From CAZQDP01 sp964592375 (lineage in GTDB: Bacteria; Bacillota; Clostridia; RUG12999), in the NCBI GenBank assembly GCA_964592375.1, contig CAZQDP010000025.1, positions 1-27,735 on the forward strand: DNA of 27,735 nt, in the 5' to 3' direction. Below, piece by piece: positions 6,404 through 15,746 of the stretch; positions within the stretch are counted from its first letter, which is position 1; every line of letters begins with the position of its first letter. Both the position numbers and the translations under genes were made by a program. A model generated the notes under the pieces. It made no database searches. It saw nothing but the letters and a program-made list of their open reading frames with translations, and was not told the origin of the DNA.

Positions 6404-9400
6404 TTATTCATTTGGCTTGCCGGTATATACTAAAATATTATCAAAATAATTCATTTCGGGATCTCCTGCGCTCGTGGCAGCCAACATGACCTGATTGAGC
6501 TGCTTCACGGGTACGATGTAGGGGAGATTTGTTCCCACTGTTTTGCCGTCAATAATCACATCTGCCGTTTGATTTGGAGTGTTGCAAACCACCTGAATTT
6601 TATACCACTTGCCATCTTCAAAAGGAGCCAAAACGGTTTCGGAGCCTGCTATCCAAACAAAATTCTGATTTGCAATACTGAGCATCATCGTTGGGGTCAT
6701 CCCCTCATAAATATAGGTCAGAAGGGTTCCTGTTTTAATCTCCTGCTTTTCTTTGAAATAGTCAAATTCCACTGTAACGATACCGCCTTGTGAGGTGAAT
6801 GTCTTTTTTGCATTGAGGGGTTTTGGAACGGTGTCGGTTAATTTCAGACCCAAGCTATCACGCTGTGGAACCTTTTCTACGGTGATGGTTGCCTCTTTGG
6901 TTTGGTGATACTGCGCCCAGCCTGCCGGCACCTTTCCTATTTCTTGACCATCAAAACGTTCTTCTAAGAGAAGTATTTTTTTTGCACTTTTCATCTTGAG
7001 TGTTTTTTCCTTGACAGCAATGCCAAAGGTCACCTTGGCGGTAATGGTCACTTCGCCTTCGCCTACGCCCAAGGCAGTTCCCCGATTATCAATGGAAATA
7101 ATGTTCGGGTCTGAGGAAGTATATTCTACCTTCATATTGGATAGGGTAGGTTTCTCTCTATTGTCAAGCGAGACACTTAAAAATGTTCTGTTTTTCTCAC
7201 CAATTGGAATTGCTTCATATTGAGCGGTAAAGCCAAGTGATGTGATTTTTGCAGTCGATGGGATTTCCTTTACGGTAATCTCGGAAATTTTAGCGCTTTC
7301 TACTTTATCGCCATTGGCGCATACGAAGCCACCCACCAATCTTGCGCCGAAGACAAGCTTCGCACCGGCAACATCTTTGAGACTATTAGCATCGCTACCA
7401 ACATAAGCCTTTATGCTTTCGCCCGACTTTACTAGGCGAACATACTCACCATTTCCGCTTATCGGAATAATTTTAATGCCTTCATTATCGTTTTCACGAT
7501 ACATAAAGCGATATCCCGCCTGTTTGTCGTAGCCTATCGCCGCAAAGATTGCGTTAGCTGATATGCCATTTCGAACCATGATGCCGTCGGTAGCCTTTTC
7601 AGACAAAGCGGAGTGATCAATCTTGGCGGAAAAATCAAAATCCATCTGATTTAAGGATTGATAAGCAAAGCCGACATAATCACCTGTGCCCGTGTCAAGA
7701 TCACTTGTTTTATAATTAAAGCCCGGAGCATTAGCGCTAATCATTATTTCGTTATCTGTGGCCTCGACGCTAGAGGAATAGGCAGGCATACCGATATTAT
7801 ATTGTGACCATGCGCTAGATTGAGCTCCTACGCGAAGAATGGCCCATTCTCTCATGGAGGGGATTACCACCGTATCATTTTGAGCGGTGAGAACAAGCGG
7901 CGTTTCACCCGGCCTATACAGGCTGACCTTATCATTTCCAAGCCCGCTTAATTTCACACCAATATTTGTGGCAATGCCCGGCTTATCATTCAGAATATGC
8001 ACCGTTTTCTCGCCGAGTACCGTTTCGCGGCTCAGGCCGAACACTGCACTGTCTTCCGAAATCTTGATAGACTGATATTTTTCTATGAAGCCATCATCAA
8101 TGGCAGATGCATTGATTATCTTGATGCCGCATCCTTCTATCAGTGCCTTATCCTGCGGGGCAAGCTTATCCAGTGAATGCACGGTGATAATTGATTGAAT
8201 GCCGGAAAGATCCGCCGCATCAAGGTGAATTTCAGGCTCTGCTGCATTGATTGGTAGCACCCTATAAGCAACACCGTTTTTGAAAAGACGAAGTGAAGCT
8301 TTTGTGAATGCTTCTTTTGTATCCTTCTCACGAAGGGCAGACCAATCCGCAAGAATAGCTACATCTGCAGCTCTTTCGTGCTTATCAAACAGCTCCGGAT
8401 ATTGGCGCACGAAATGAAATAGATCATTATATTCTGCAGGCGAGCCAAAATAGCGAAGTGGTTGACCGAAAATCCATACATCCCATGGCACAAGGAAGTA
8501 GCCGCCTGTGGCATAGGTTGCCGCTGCGCCACGTCTTGAAACATCCACATCCAATTGAACGGCAGACGTGGTTCTTGGGGATACAATAAAGGGTTTGTTC
8601 AAACTTTCAAAAAGACCCGTTGAAACTATCATGTTGTCAATCGTTTCATATTCGTATTCATCGCTCTCGCCAATACTGATATCAAAAAAGTCAAAACCAT
8701 ATTTGTGCTGCGGATCATTATAATTTCCTATGAAATGCCCCGCATTGCAGCTAAAGATAACATGCCGCCCTGCATATTCGTCCGCTTTTTTTCGTATATC
8801 ATGGAAGAAACCTGCTGTAATGGTTTCCTGGAATTTTTTAAATATGCCATCAAGCGGCGTTTTGCCCTTTATAGCATTGTATTCACTCAGGGTTTTGGCA
8901 CCGAATTTTTCTGTTAAAAATGTTTTATAATGGAAAGTATCTATATTCTCAATACCAAACGCAGCAATTTGCTCCTTGGTGTAATTATTTTTAATATACG
9001 CTGTGAAATCCTTCATGCAATAGTCACAGAAGCAACCGTTTAGCTCATAGTAACTTGAATTAGAAAGCCAGTCATCCACTTGAATGGAATAAGTGCCGCT
9101 GTCAATAATGGCCTTTACATCATTCCATAAAATATCCAAATAATCAGGATGATTAAAGCACCCAACCGAAATTTCCCAGGTCATATGAAATGGCTTAAAA
9201 CTTTTGCCTTCAAATGTTTTTGCACGACCTACTTCATACACTTTTGGTGATTGATTTGGCACATCAGGCAGAGTAGAGCTGATTGTACCTTGATGCTCCA
9301 CGCCCAAGGCCTGAATTGCCTTTACTTCATTTGGTTGAGTAATATATGCCCACTTGATGGCAGTTGGATTAAATCGTTTAATAGCATCAATGGTGCCCAT

Positions 9401-10642
9401 TTGGCCGTCTCTGCCATCTATCCGATACCATCTTGAAGAGAGATATAAGGCGGAATATTTATCCGGAGAGGTTTTCTCACCTTCTGAGCCGATTTGAGCT
9501 GCTATGTAAAAAAGCTCCTCGCGGGTAAATTCCTTTTCATTTGTAATGGTGACAACCCCCACAGGGTCATATCCAACCTTCTTACCAAAACTCTCCGCAA
9601 TGATGCGTAGCGGCACAAATATTCTGTTTTCCACCAGCTTTGAGGGAACATCCGAAGTTTTCGGCTCGCCATTGACGATGATTTCCTTGCTGTTTGGTTT
9701 TAGTGCAATCTTCGAGCTTCCCAAGGTGATATTCGCCATTTCGGTAGCTTCATCAAAGCCAACGGTAGCACCGAGGCTCTCTGCGATAAAGCGGATTGGG
9801 ACATAGGTTCTGTCATTATCTATAAAGGGTGCTACTAATTTATTGTTCGGGTCAATGATCTTTTTTTCACCGCCAACATAAGCAACTTCACAGGAGGGCT
9901 TAAGCAGAATTCCATCCTTGATGGAAGTAATTTTAAACGAATTAGACGGTAGCATTTGAGGGGTGGTGGGTTTTAGCTCCTTGCCGTCCACCACTATCTT
10001 TTCAGGTATGTATCCTCTGATATTATCCACATACCCCAAAACCGGATTAGTGCTTGTGGTGGGGGACATGATGGCCATTCTTGCAATATCGGTTGCTTCC
10101 GTTCGAAATGCAAATTGATTAGCAATTAGCTCAGTACCTAAATACACATTGAATTTATTCTCCGGCACAAATATTTCAATTCTAAGCCTTGCAAAGGTTC
10201 CTGCTTTTAGTTTGCCGATATTAGAAGCAAGGGTGGCACCGTTGAATGCAGATACTGCCGAAGCGGTAAAGGTAACCACGATTGTATTTTTGTTATCGGT
10301 GCTGTAGAAATAAAAGGCAGTGCTACTGGTTGACGTTTTATCCGCCATAATATCCATTTCAAAAGCCACGGTTTCCTTTTTGGCGTCAAAGCTTTTGGAT
10401 GCGATAACTGATTTCGGATTGCCAGTGTCTGCAATTTTGAGCATCTTTCCGCCATCGGGATGAGGCGCTATGCCAATGCTCATATTCTCCTCGCCATTGC
10501 CGGTTACGCTCCATTTCGAAAGCGCTTCTGCTGCTTCGAAATCCTCTGAAATAAAATCCTTCTCGTCTGCGCCATAAGCCACCATGGGCAGTAAGCTTAG
10601 GAGCATGGAAAGTGCGATAATGATAGATATTCGTTTTTTCAT
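6404..10642 (-). CDS. Very large secreted GH42-like protein with LamG-like, copper-amine-oxidase-N1-like and Ig-like domains
   Basis: 1412 residues, exported. A signal peptide ends near VAYGA at 25. Then: LamG/concanavalin-like domain (about 27-210); copper-amine-oxidase N1-like repeat pair (about 215-368, with RTYVPIRFIAESLGATVGF and RIFVPLRIIAESFGKKVGY), a wall/extracellular module that does not imply oxidase activity; GH42-like TIM barrel (about 395-745); Rossmann-like domain resembling the GH42 trimerisation domain (about 757-850); second lectin-like domain (945-1128); Big2-type Ig-like domain (1135-1215); final LamG-like domain (1225-1408). Zinc-site cysteines of GH42 are matched by Cys495, Cys537, Cys539 and Cys542. 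The GH42 acid/base Asn-Glu is replaced in QVDDW (521-525). No SLH or LPXTG anchor is seen. Start ATG has GAGGAG upstream. Likely acts on or binds an extracellular glycan; activity is unproven. Confidence 0.82.
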   Translation of the reverse strand: MKKRISIIIALSMLLSLLPMVAYGADEKDFISEDFEAAEALSKWSVTGNGEENMSIGIAPHPDGGKMLKIADTGNPKSVIASKSFDAKKETVAFEMDIMADKTSTSSTAFYFYSTDNKNTIVVTFTASAVSAFNGATLASNIGKLKAGTFARLRIEIFVPENKFNVYLGTELIANQFAFRTEATDIARMAIMSPTTSTNPVLGYVDNIRGYIPEKIVVDGKELKPTTPQMLPSNSFKITSIKDGILLKPSCEVAYVGGEKKIIDPNNKLVAPFIDNDRTYVPIRFIAESLGATVGFDEATEMANITLGSSKIALKPNSKEIIVNGEPKTSDVPSKLVENRIFVPLRIIAESFGKKVGYDPVGVVTITNEKEFTREELFYIAAQIGSEGEKTSPDKYSALYLSSRWYRIDGRDGQMGTIDAIKRFNPTAIKWAYITQPNEVKAIQALGVEHQGTISSTLPDVPNQSPKVYEVGRAKTFEGKSFKPFHMTWEISVGCFNHPDYLDILWNDVKAIIDSGTYSIQVDDWLSNSSYYELNGCFCDYCMKDFTAYIKNNYTKEQIAAFGIENIDTFHYKTFLTEKFGAKTLSEYNAIKGKTPLDGIFKKFQETITAGFFHDIRKKADEYAGRHVIFSCNAGHFIGNYNDPQHKYGFDFFDISIGESDEYEYETIDNMIVSTGLFESLNKPFIVSPRTTSAVQLDVDVSRRGAAATYATGGYFLVPWDVWIFGQPLRYFGSPAEYNDLFHFVRQYPELFDKHERAADVAILADWSALREKDTKEAFTKASLRLFKNGVAYRVLPINAAEPEIHLDAADLSGIQSIITVHSLDKLAPQDKALIEGCGIKIINASAIDDGFIEKYQSIKISEDSAVFGLSRETVLGEKTVHILNDKPGIATNIGVKLSGLGNDKVSLYRPGETPLVLTAQNDTVVIPSMREWAILRVGAQSSAWSQYNIGMPAYSSSVEATDNEIMISANAPGFNYKTSDLDTGTGDYVGFAYQSLNQMDFDFSAKIDHSALSEKATDGIMVRNGISANAIFAAIGYDKQAGYRFMYRENDNEGIKIIPISGNGEYVRLVKSGESIKAYVGSDANSLKDVAGAKLVFGARLVGGFVCANGDKVESAKISEITVKEIPSTAKITSLGFTAQYEAIPIGEKNRTFLSVSLDNREKPTLSNMKVEYTSSDPNIISIDNRGTALGVGEGEVTITAKVTFGIAVKEKTLKMKSAKKILLLEERFDGQEIGKVPAGWAQYHQTKEATITVEKVPQRDSLGLKLTDTVPKPLNAKKTFTSQGGIVTVEFDYFKEKQEIKTGTLLTYIYEGMTPTMMLSIANQNFVWIAGSETVLAPFEDGKWYKIQVVCNTPNQTADVIIDGKTVGTNLPYIVPVKQLNQVMLAATSAGDPEMNYFDNILVYTGKPNE

Positions 10643-10749
10643 GGTTTAATCTCCTCATTCATTATTTATATTATAAATTTTATAGGTAACCTAAATATGA
10701 GTGCATATGGACGCTCCTTACGTTTAAAATAAGCGAATTTTTCATGCAA

Positions 10750-11535
10750 TTATTTAGAAGATACAGATATGAGTTTTATCACATCATCTATCAAATCAAG
10801 CATATGAGTGTAAATCACTTGATAATCACGGGTGAGCGGATACAAAACGTCGGTTACTCTTTCTTCGAAAAAGACGGGTTTTATCTTGAAAAATTGACAA
10901 TATTCCAAATTGAACCCATCACCCGGGTAGTATATTTCGTTGAGTGCATAAAGAACTTGCATAATGTGATGAATGAGCTTTGCATGCAAAGCACTTAAAA
11001 AGACCACATCTTCACGTATCACTTTATGATGATAATGATAATCTTCACGCCAATATTTTAAAAATGCAAGATGCTTTTCAATAATATAATGTTTTAACAC
11101 ATGTGGATATGGTGCCAATCTTTTTTTCCACTCAGAGGCGATACCAAAAGGGTCATCAATGATTTGTTGATTATAAATGTCGGTTAAAATATGATAGCCC
11201 CATATCGTCCATGTCTTTTCTATTTTTTCTCCTTTGCCTGAAAGCCAAAGATCAATTTCGCTGTCTATATAAGCTTTGCTGCGTATCCAAACATTATCCA
11301 AGATGAGATCTGCATGTTGATAGGCAGAAGATTCAAGCATAATTTGACCTTGCAGTATGCTTACTTCTTGCGCGGGCATATCGGCATCATAATATATGCG
11401 AAAATCAAAGTCCGAGTATTGGTCTGATTTTTTTTTGCCATATGAGCCGCTCAGCGTGATACTGTAGGGAATATTCGGTATTTTACCTATAATGATGGCC
11501 TTTATCTTTTCTGTTACAAGATCTTTACTTATCAT
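10750..11535 (-). CDS. Nucleotidyltransferase-fold protein with DUF4037-like C-terminus
   Basis: 261 residues without signal peptide. The N-terminal half has the polymerase-beta nucleotidyltransferase signature: LSGSYGKKKSDQYSDFDFR, with GSYG at 30-33 and metal-binding Asp42 and Asp44. Members transfer a nucleotide from NTP to small molecules, RNA or proteins. The helical C-terminal half (about 120-261), rich in Tyr and His, resembles DUF4037-type partners of aminoglycoside-like nucleotidyltransferases. The start overlaps the stop of the upstream 1132-residue secreted protein by 4 bases (ATGA), so the two are translationally coupled. A cytoplasmic transferase coupled to an exported glycosidase-like protein is unexpected. 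It could be a resistance-type adenylyltransferase or a toxin/antitoxin-type NTase; neither is shown. Confidence 0.7.
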   Translation of the reverse strand: MISKDLVTEKIKAIIIGKIPNIPYSITLSGSYGKKKSDQYSDFDFRIYYDADMPAQEVSILQGQIMLESSAYQHADLILDNVWIRSKAYIDSEIDLWLSGKGEKIEKTWTIWGYHILTDIYNQQIIDDPFGIASEWKKRLAPYPHVLKHYIIEKHLAFLKYWREDYHYHHKVIREDVVFLSALHAKLIHHIMQVLYALNEIYYPGDGFNLEYCQFFKIKPVFFEERVTDVLYPLTRDYQVIYTHMLDLIDDVIKLISVSSK

Positions 11536-14500
11536 GATTGATTTTTTGCAAAGTAAGAATAATTTTTGATATTATTAATCAAATCTACTATAATACTTTC
11601 ATCTTTGTTTGAAACTACTTCCTTGTCGCTAATTACAATAAGTCCTCTGTCATCCCAAAACACTTTTTTACCTAACGCCTCGGCCATCGCGCGCAGTGGC
11701 AAAAAGGTTCTGTCGTAATATGTGTTCGCAGCAACATCCAGCTTCACATTTTCATCACCAACCTTCATGGTGTTCTCGCCTATTATGAGCGAAATTTCTT
11801 TGCCTGATAGCGAAACGCTTACCTTGTTTTGCCTCTCATCAAAGGCAACGCTCGCACCAAAGCTTTGTGCAATAAATCGCAGAGGAACGAGGGTTCTATC
11901 GTCTACCACGATAGGACAAACATCTAAATTGCTAGCATCTATCTTGGAATAGACGATTCCATTTTTTGCGATTGGTTGATCAATCATCAGAACAACGGCA
12001 TCTACATTTGTATTTTCAGCAGCGATGGATGAGAATTTCACTGTGCCGCCGCTTCCGAAAGCCCCTGCCAATGCCTGAGGAAGATTCATGGATACTTCCC
12101 CTATAGCCGTGAAATTTATGCCGTCGTCAGACTGAAAAGCTGAAATTTTACCAGCAAGATAGAAAAGCTTCAGTGTAATGGGAAGGTTAACAGATTTAAG
12201 CTCGCTAAATACTACCACTTCATCCGGTTTTTCTCTTTTTGCAATTGAGAGTTTTCCATCCTTTTGTAAGCTCAGTGCCACAAATTCAGAATTGGAAGAC
12301 GGATTTTTTCTTATCATGACACCAGCCAATCCGCTATTTTCTGTAATGGTAGCTGTAACTTCATAGCTTCTACATACAGCATTTGTTGCATTTTTATAGA
12401 TAAAACTAACATTATCCTGCGAGCCCTTTGCATCACCGACTGTTCCGACATTGAGTCCATATCCTGAAGATGTTATGGAAAAAGCATCATCTATTTGCAC
12501 TGCTTTGTCTGAAGGGGAGGGCCTTGTACCTAAGGTAATCCCTGAGAAACCATTTTTAAAAGCGTAATTGTCATTAGATGCAGCATTTTTCGGCACAATC
12601 TTCACAATTCCCCACATATCAAGGGACGGTAAGGTGAATTTCCCATCCGTAATCGGCAGCATCATCGGGTTGTTCTTTGGAGTGTAGAAAATTGCATTTG
12701 CATTCTCACTTTGAATAAGCTGCGCAGATAGCGCCACAGTAACATCTTTTTGAGGAGAAGCACTTGTATTGATAAAGTGCATCAGCTTTGGTGCATTGGG
12801 ATTTTTTGTGTTTTCTCTCAGCAGAGATAAAATGTTTGCGTTATCTCCCAAAACGGTATGCGTTGAGGCAATTGTATTTTGTGCTGAGGGTTCAATGATT
12901 GTAGCACCGCTGCTGGAAATCAAGGCTTTTTCGCCATCTGATAATCCTTCAAGTGGGGAATATGCAACAATGGTATTCACATTTTGAAGAGCCTCTTTTG
13001 ATACCTTGAAAGTTGGGTTCTTATCCTTATGTATTAGTACTTTTATTGGGATGTTTTTTCTAAATACATCATAGATGGCACTTTTCACCTTGGTTGCATC
13101 AACGACATCTAAATCAAAGAGAAGCGCAGTTTTTGCAGGCTGTTCATAATCATCAAAAAGCTCAGGATATTGACGAACAAAATGATATATAAATCCAAAT
13201 TCCGCAACTGATCCATAGTATCTTTCATTATTGCTTTGAAGCCATACATCCCATGGCACAAGCATATGCTGACCGGTAGCATATCCTAAAGCAATTGCTT
13301 GCAGGGTAGTCTTCATATCGCTATAGGATGGACTCGGGCAGTATAAATACGCTTTATTTTGCGATTTTGCAATATAACCTCCTGCTAAAATAGAAGCAGG
13401 ACTAAGACTTTCTTTCTCCTTGATTTCCCCAAGTCCGCCATCTGCCAAATCAAAAGCAAAGGTACGAATAAAATCATTAAACTTGTTACCAAACTCAGTT
13501 ACATTTTGAGTAAGCATCATGGGTCTTTTTGCGTAAAAGTCTGCAAACTCTTTTGTTTTCTGCATGAAATCACGCGCAACCTGCGTTCCATAATCAAGTC
13601 TTGCTTTGTATAGCTTGCTCTGCGAAAGTTTTGCCTTATATTCCTCCGCTGTTGCTACGCCCAGCTTTTCTTTCAGATATGCTTTATACGTAAACACTTC
13701 GATATTTGCAACACCAAGTTCACTAAGCTGCGCAGGGGTATAAACGTTTTTTAAATACGCTTTAAAGCCTGCCTCACAGTAAGGGCAGAAACATCCGCCC
13801 CAAGTAACCACGTGATAGCTACTGCTCCAATCATCAAATTGAATGGAAGTCGCACCAGCATCAATATCTTGCCGTATTTGATTTTTTTGAAGTTCCAAGT
13901 ACCCGGGATTGGCCAAACAAGCAGTTTTTGTACCCCAGGTCATCCATGGTGCTTGCACAAAGGTGCCATCAATATACTGAGCAAAAACACTTTCTCCTCC
14001 TAAATTTGCATTGATGGTTGATTGATGAGATATGCCTAAATTAGTAAGTGCCTTTATTTCCTCTTTTGTAAATAAATATGACCACTTATTGCCCGTTGCC
14101 ATAAAGCTTTTTAGTGCTTCCAAAGTGCGTGGATGCACATCTAAATTTTCGGTGTAATATAGTCTGGAGGATAAATATACATCAGAATATTTGCTTTTTG
14201 TGTCTAGATCCTTGGTAGTAATTTCAGGTAATATAGCTGAGAATTTCACAGGTTCTTCTTTCACTTCGTTGAGTTTTGATTGTAATGCGGTAGTTATTCC
14301 TGCTTCTACCAAAATATTATCTACACGAAAAACACCACCCATAAGCGCCATGGTATCAATGGAAGAGGCTTCTGCATTTCGAAAGCCAAAATCACGATTT
14401 TCAAGGCAAACACCATCTACGTAAAAGCGAAAATTTTTCTGTGTAGGATCAATGGTGATGGTGACTTTTACCCATTTCCCTACTGGGAACTTCCCTTGCC

Positions 14501-14930
14501 GGTCGTTGTTCGCGCTTCCATCAAATCCTGCGATTGTACCCCCTTTGCTCATGGACATGGAAACAGCAGGAGGAAATACATATGCTCCCGTATAAAGTGC
14601 AATTGCCGTACTCTTTATCGCACTACTCTCTTGCATATAGTCAAAGGAAACTGTAATTTTTGCATCTCCCTTATCAATTGACATGCCATAGCCGTAGGTG
14701 GTAACCTCAGTATTAATCAAAAGGTAATGATCGTTTTGCAAATGTGTATGCTTCTCAACGCTGATAGTTGCATTGGCATCTGTTCCACGAATGGTACCGG
14801 TATATGCTCCTGTGGACATCTGGTTAAAGTCCTCCGATTGTATTCCTGCCCCCAAAGAAGAGAAGGCTACAAGGCACATCAATGCGAAAACGAGCGCCAT
14901 AATCAGCAATATTTTTACATGTTTAAACAT
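11532..14930 (-). CDS. Large secreted GH42-like protein with LamG-like domain and C-terminal copper-amine-oxidase-N1-like domain
   Basis: 1132 residues, paralogue of the 1412-residue protein. A signal peptide (about 1-28, ending SSLGA) is followed by a LamG-like domain (31-210) and a GH42-like barrel (about 245-590). The barrel carries zinc-type cysteines Cys338, Cys380, Cys382 and Cys385, and QFDDW (364-368) in place of the GH42 Q.DNE acid/base motif. A Rossmann-like domain (about 598-695) and a lectin-like region (about 800-975) follow. The copper-amine-oxidase N1-like pair is at the C-terminus (about 980-1102: RTLVPLRFIAQSFGASVAF, RTFLPLRAMAEALGKKVFW). The paralogues share LVPWDVW and HFVRQYPELFD. 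GAGGAGTG precedes the ATG. It is the first gene after a promoter at 15055-15027. Extracellular glycan processing or binding is the best guess. Confidence 0.82.
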   Translation of the reverse strand: MFKHVKILLIMALVFALMCLVAFSSLGAGIQSEDFNQMSTGAYTGTIRGTDANATISVEKHTHLQNDHYLLINTEVTTYGYGMSIDKGDAKITVSFDYMQESSAIKSTAIALYTGAYVFPPAVSMSMSKGGTIAGFDGSANNDRQGKFPVGKWVKVTITIDPTQKNFRFYVDGVCLENRDFGFRNAEASSIDTMALMGGVFRVDNILVEAGITTALQSKLNEVKEEPVKFSAILPEITTKDLDTKSKYSDVYLSSRLYYTENLDVHPRTLEALKSFMATGNKWSYLFTKEEIKALTNLGISHQSTINANLGGESVFAQYIDGTFVQAPWMTWGTKTACLANPGYLELQKNQIRQDIDAGATSIQFDDWSSSYHVVTWGGCFCPYCEAGFKAYLKNVYTPAQLSELGVANIEVFTYKAYLKEKLGVATAEEYKAKLSQSKLYKARLDYGTQVARDFMQKTKEFADFYAKRPMMLTQNVTEFGNKFNDFIRTFAFDLADGGLGEIKEKESLSPASILAGGYIAKSQNKAYLYCPSPSYSDMKTTLQAIALGYATGQHMLVPWDVWLQSNNERYYGSVAEFGFIYHFVRQYPELFDDYEQPAKTALLFDLDVVDATKVKSAIYDVFRKNIPIKVLIHKDKNPTFKVSKEALQNVNTIVAYSPLEGLSDGEKALISSSGATIIEPSAQNTIASTHTVLGDNANILSLLRENTKNPNAPKLMHFINTSASPQKDVTVALSAQLIQSENANAIFYTPKNNPMMLPITDGKFTLPSLDMWGIVKIVPKNAASNDNYAFKNGFSGITLGTRPSPSDKAVQIDDAFSITSSGYGLNVGTVGDAKGSQDNVSFIYKNATNAVCRSYEVTATITENSGLAGVMIRKNPSSNSEFVALSLQKDGKLSIAKREKPDEVVVFSELKSVNLPITLKLFYLAGKISAFQSDDGINFTAIGEVSMNLPQALAGAFGSGGTVKFSSIAAENTNVDAVVLMIDQPIAKNGIVYSKIDASNLDVCPIVVDDRTLVPLRFIAQSFGASVAFDERQNKVSVSLSGKEISLIIGENTMKVGDENVKLDVAANTYYDRTFLPLRAMAEALGKKVFWDDRGLIVISDKEVVSNKDESIIVDLINNIKNYSYFAKNQS

Positions 14931-15026
14931 AACATTTCACTCCTCACCATATCATTATTGAAAATAAAATATAACGCGCAAAAGATAGACTACCAAAAAT
15001 ACTAAATACTCCTTTAATACAGTTTT

Positions 15027-15055
15027 ATTTTACACCTAATCCGACTACTTTTCAA
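15027..15055 (-). promoter_or_regulatory. Promoter of the secreted GH42-like gene cluster
   Basis: On the minus strand, TTGAAA (15055-15050), a 17-base spacer and TAAAAT (15032-15027), about 97 bases before the ATG at 14930. The leader shows no structure I recognise. Confidence 0.6.
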
Positions 15056-15060
15056 TTTAC

Positions 15061-15224
15061 AATATGAACAAATATAGCATTCATATTTATATATGTTCCA
15101 CAAAAAAACCATGCAAAATTACAAAATTCTATCCATTACTTCAAAATTCTAACATAACGCTTTATATTTTAATTATATTTAATAGCATTATGCAAGTCCG
15201 GCAGGGGGAAATCGTAAAAAAATC
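15061..15224. other. AT-rich divergent spacer, no gene seen
   Basis: The 385-base gap between the secreted-protein gene and aroQ holds one promoter for each direction. Between these I see only AT-rich sequence. Short frames here lack ribosome binding sites and coding character. Confidence 0.6.
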
Positions 15225-15253
15225 TTGTATTTTTTTCTATGTTGTGGTATACT
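15225..15253 (+). promoter_or_regulatory. Promoter of aroQ
   Basis: TTGTAT (15225-15230), a 17-base spacer and TATACT (15248-15253), 62 bases before the aroQ start. Confidence 0.7.
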
Positions 15254-15315
15254 ATTGTAAATTATCAGGGTTTATAGCTTTACATAATATACGATGAGTG
15301 GGGGAGTGCCAAAGT

Positions 15316-15744
15316 ATGGACAAAGTATTGGTTCTCAATGGTCCAAATTTAAATTTGCTGGGAGTTCGTGAACCGGATACATACGGAAGCATGAGCCTTG
15401 GTGAGATGTGCGCTATCATTCAAGACAAAGCGCAAACGCTTGGCATGGAAGTGGATTTTTTTCAGTCAAACACAGAAGGCGCACTGATTGATGAAATTCA
15501 CAAGGCAAGGGGAGTGTATAAAGGCATTGTTTTTAATGCAGGTGCATACACCCATTATTCCTTCGCTATTCGGGATGCCATTTCTGCTGTGGATGTACCG
15601 GTCATTGAGGTGCATATTTCTAATGTGCATGCAAGAGAGGACTTTCGCCACACCTCCGTGATTGCTCCTGTTTGTATCGGGCAAATTGCAGGATTTGGAT
15701 ATGCAAGCTATATACTTGCGTTATATGCATTAAAGGAGCAGTAA
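15316..15744 (+). CDS. aroQ: 3-dehydroquinate dehydratase, type II
   Basis: 142 residues, the usual size. It dehydrates 3-dehydroquinate to 3-dehydroshikimate, the third step of the shikimate pathway, in the cytosol; type II enzymes form dodecamers. Motifs: NGPNLNLLGVREPDTYG with Arg18 and catalytic Tyr23; FNAGAYTHYS (73-82), binding substrate; EVHISNVHAREDFRHTS with the catalytic His near 100 and the Arg-His lid contacts. The frame extends 6 codons upstream, but GGGGAG sits correctly for the ATG at 15316. It is followed two bases later by the M24 peptidase gene and then efp, a familiar order in Firmicutes. Confidence 0.97.
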   Translation: MDKVLVLNGPNLNLLGVREPDTYGSMSLGEMCAIIQDKAQTLGMEVDFFQSNTEGALIDEIHKARGVYKGIVFNAGAYTHYSFAIRDAISAVDVPVIEVHISNVHAREDFRHTSVIAPVCIGQIAGFGYASYILALYALKEQ

Positions 15745-15746
15745 TC

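Noticed and set aside
6404..14930. Annotating the two large secreted proteins as copper amine oxidases
   Set aside because: Only the N1-like accessory module is present; there is no catalytic oxidase domain or topaquinone Asn-Tyr context.
15064..15297. Possible small gene of 77 codons upstream of aroQ
   Set aside because: It lies in AT-rich spacer, runs through the aroQ promoter and lacks a ribosome binding site.
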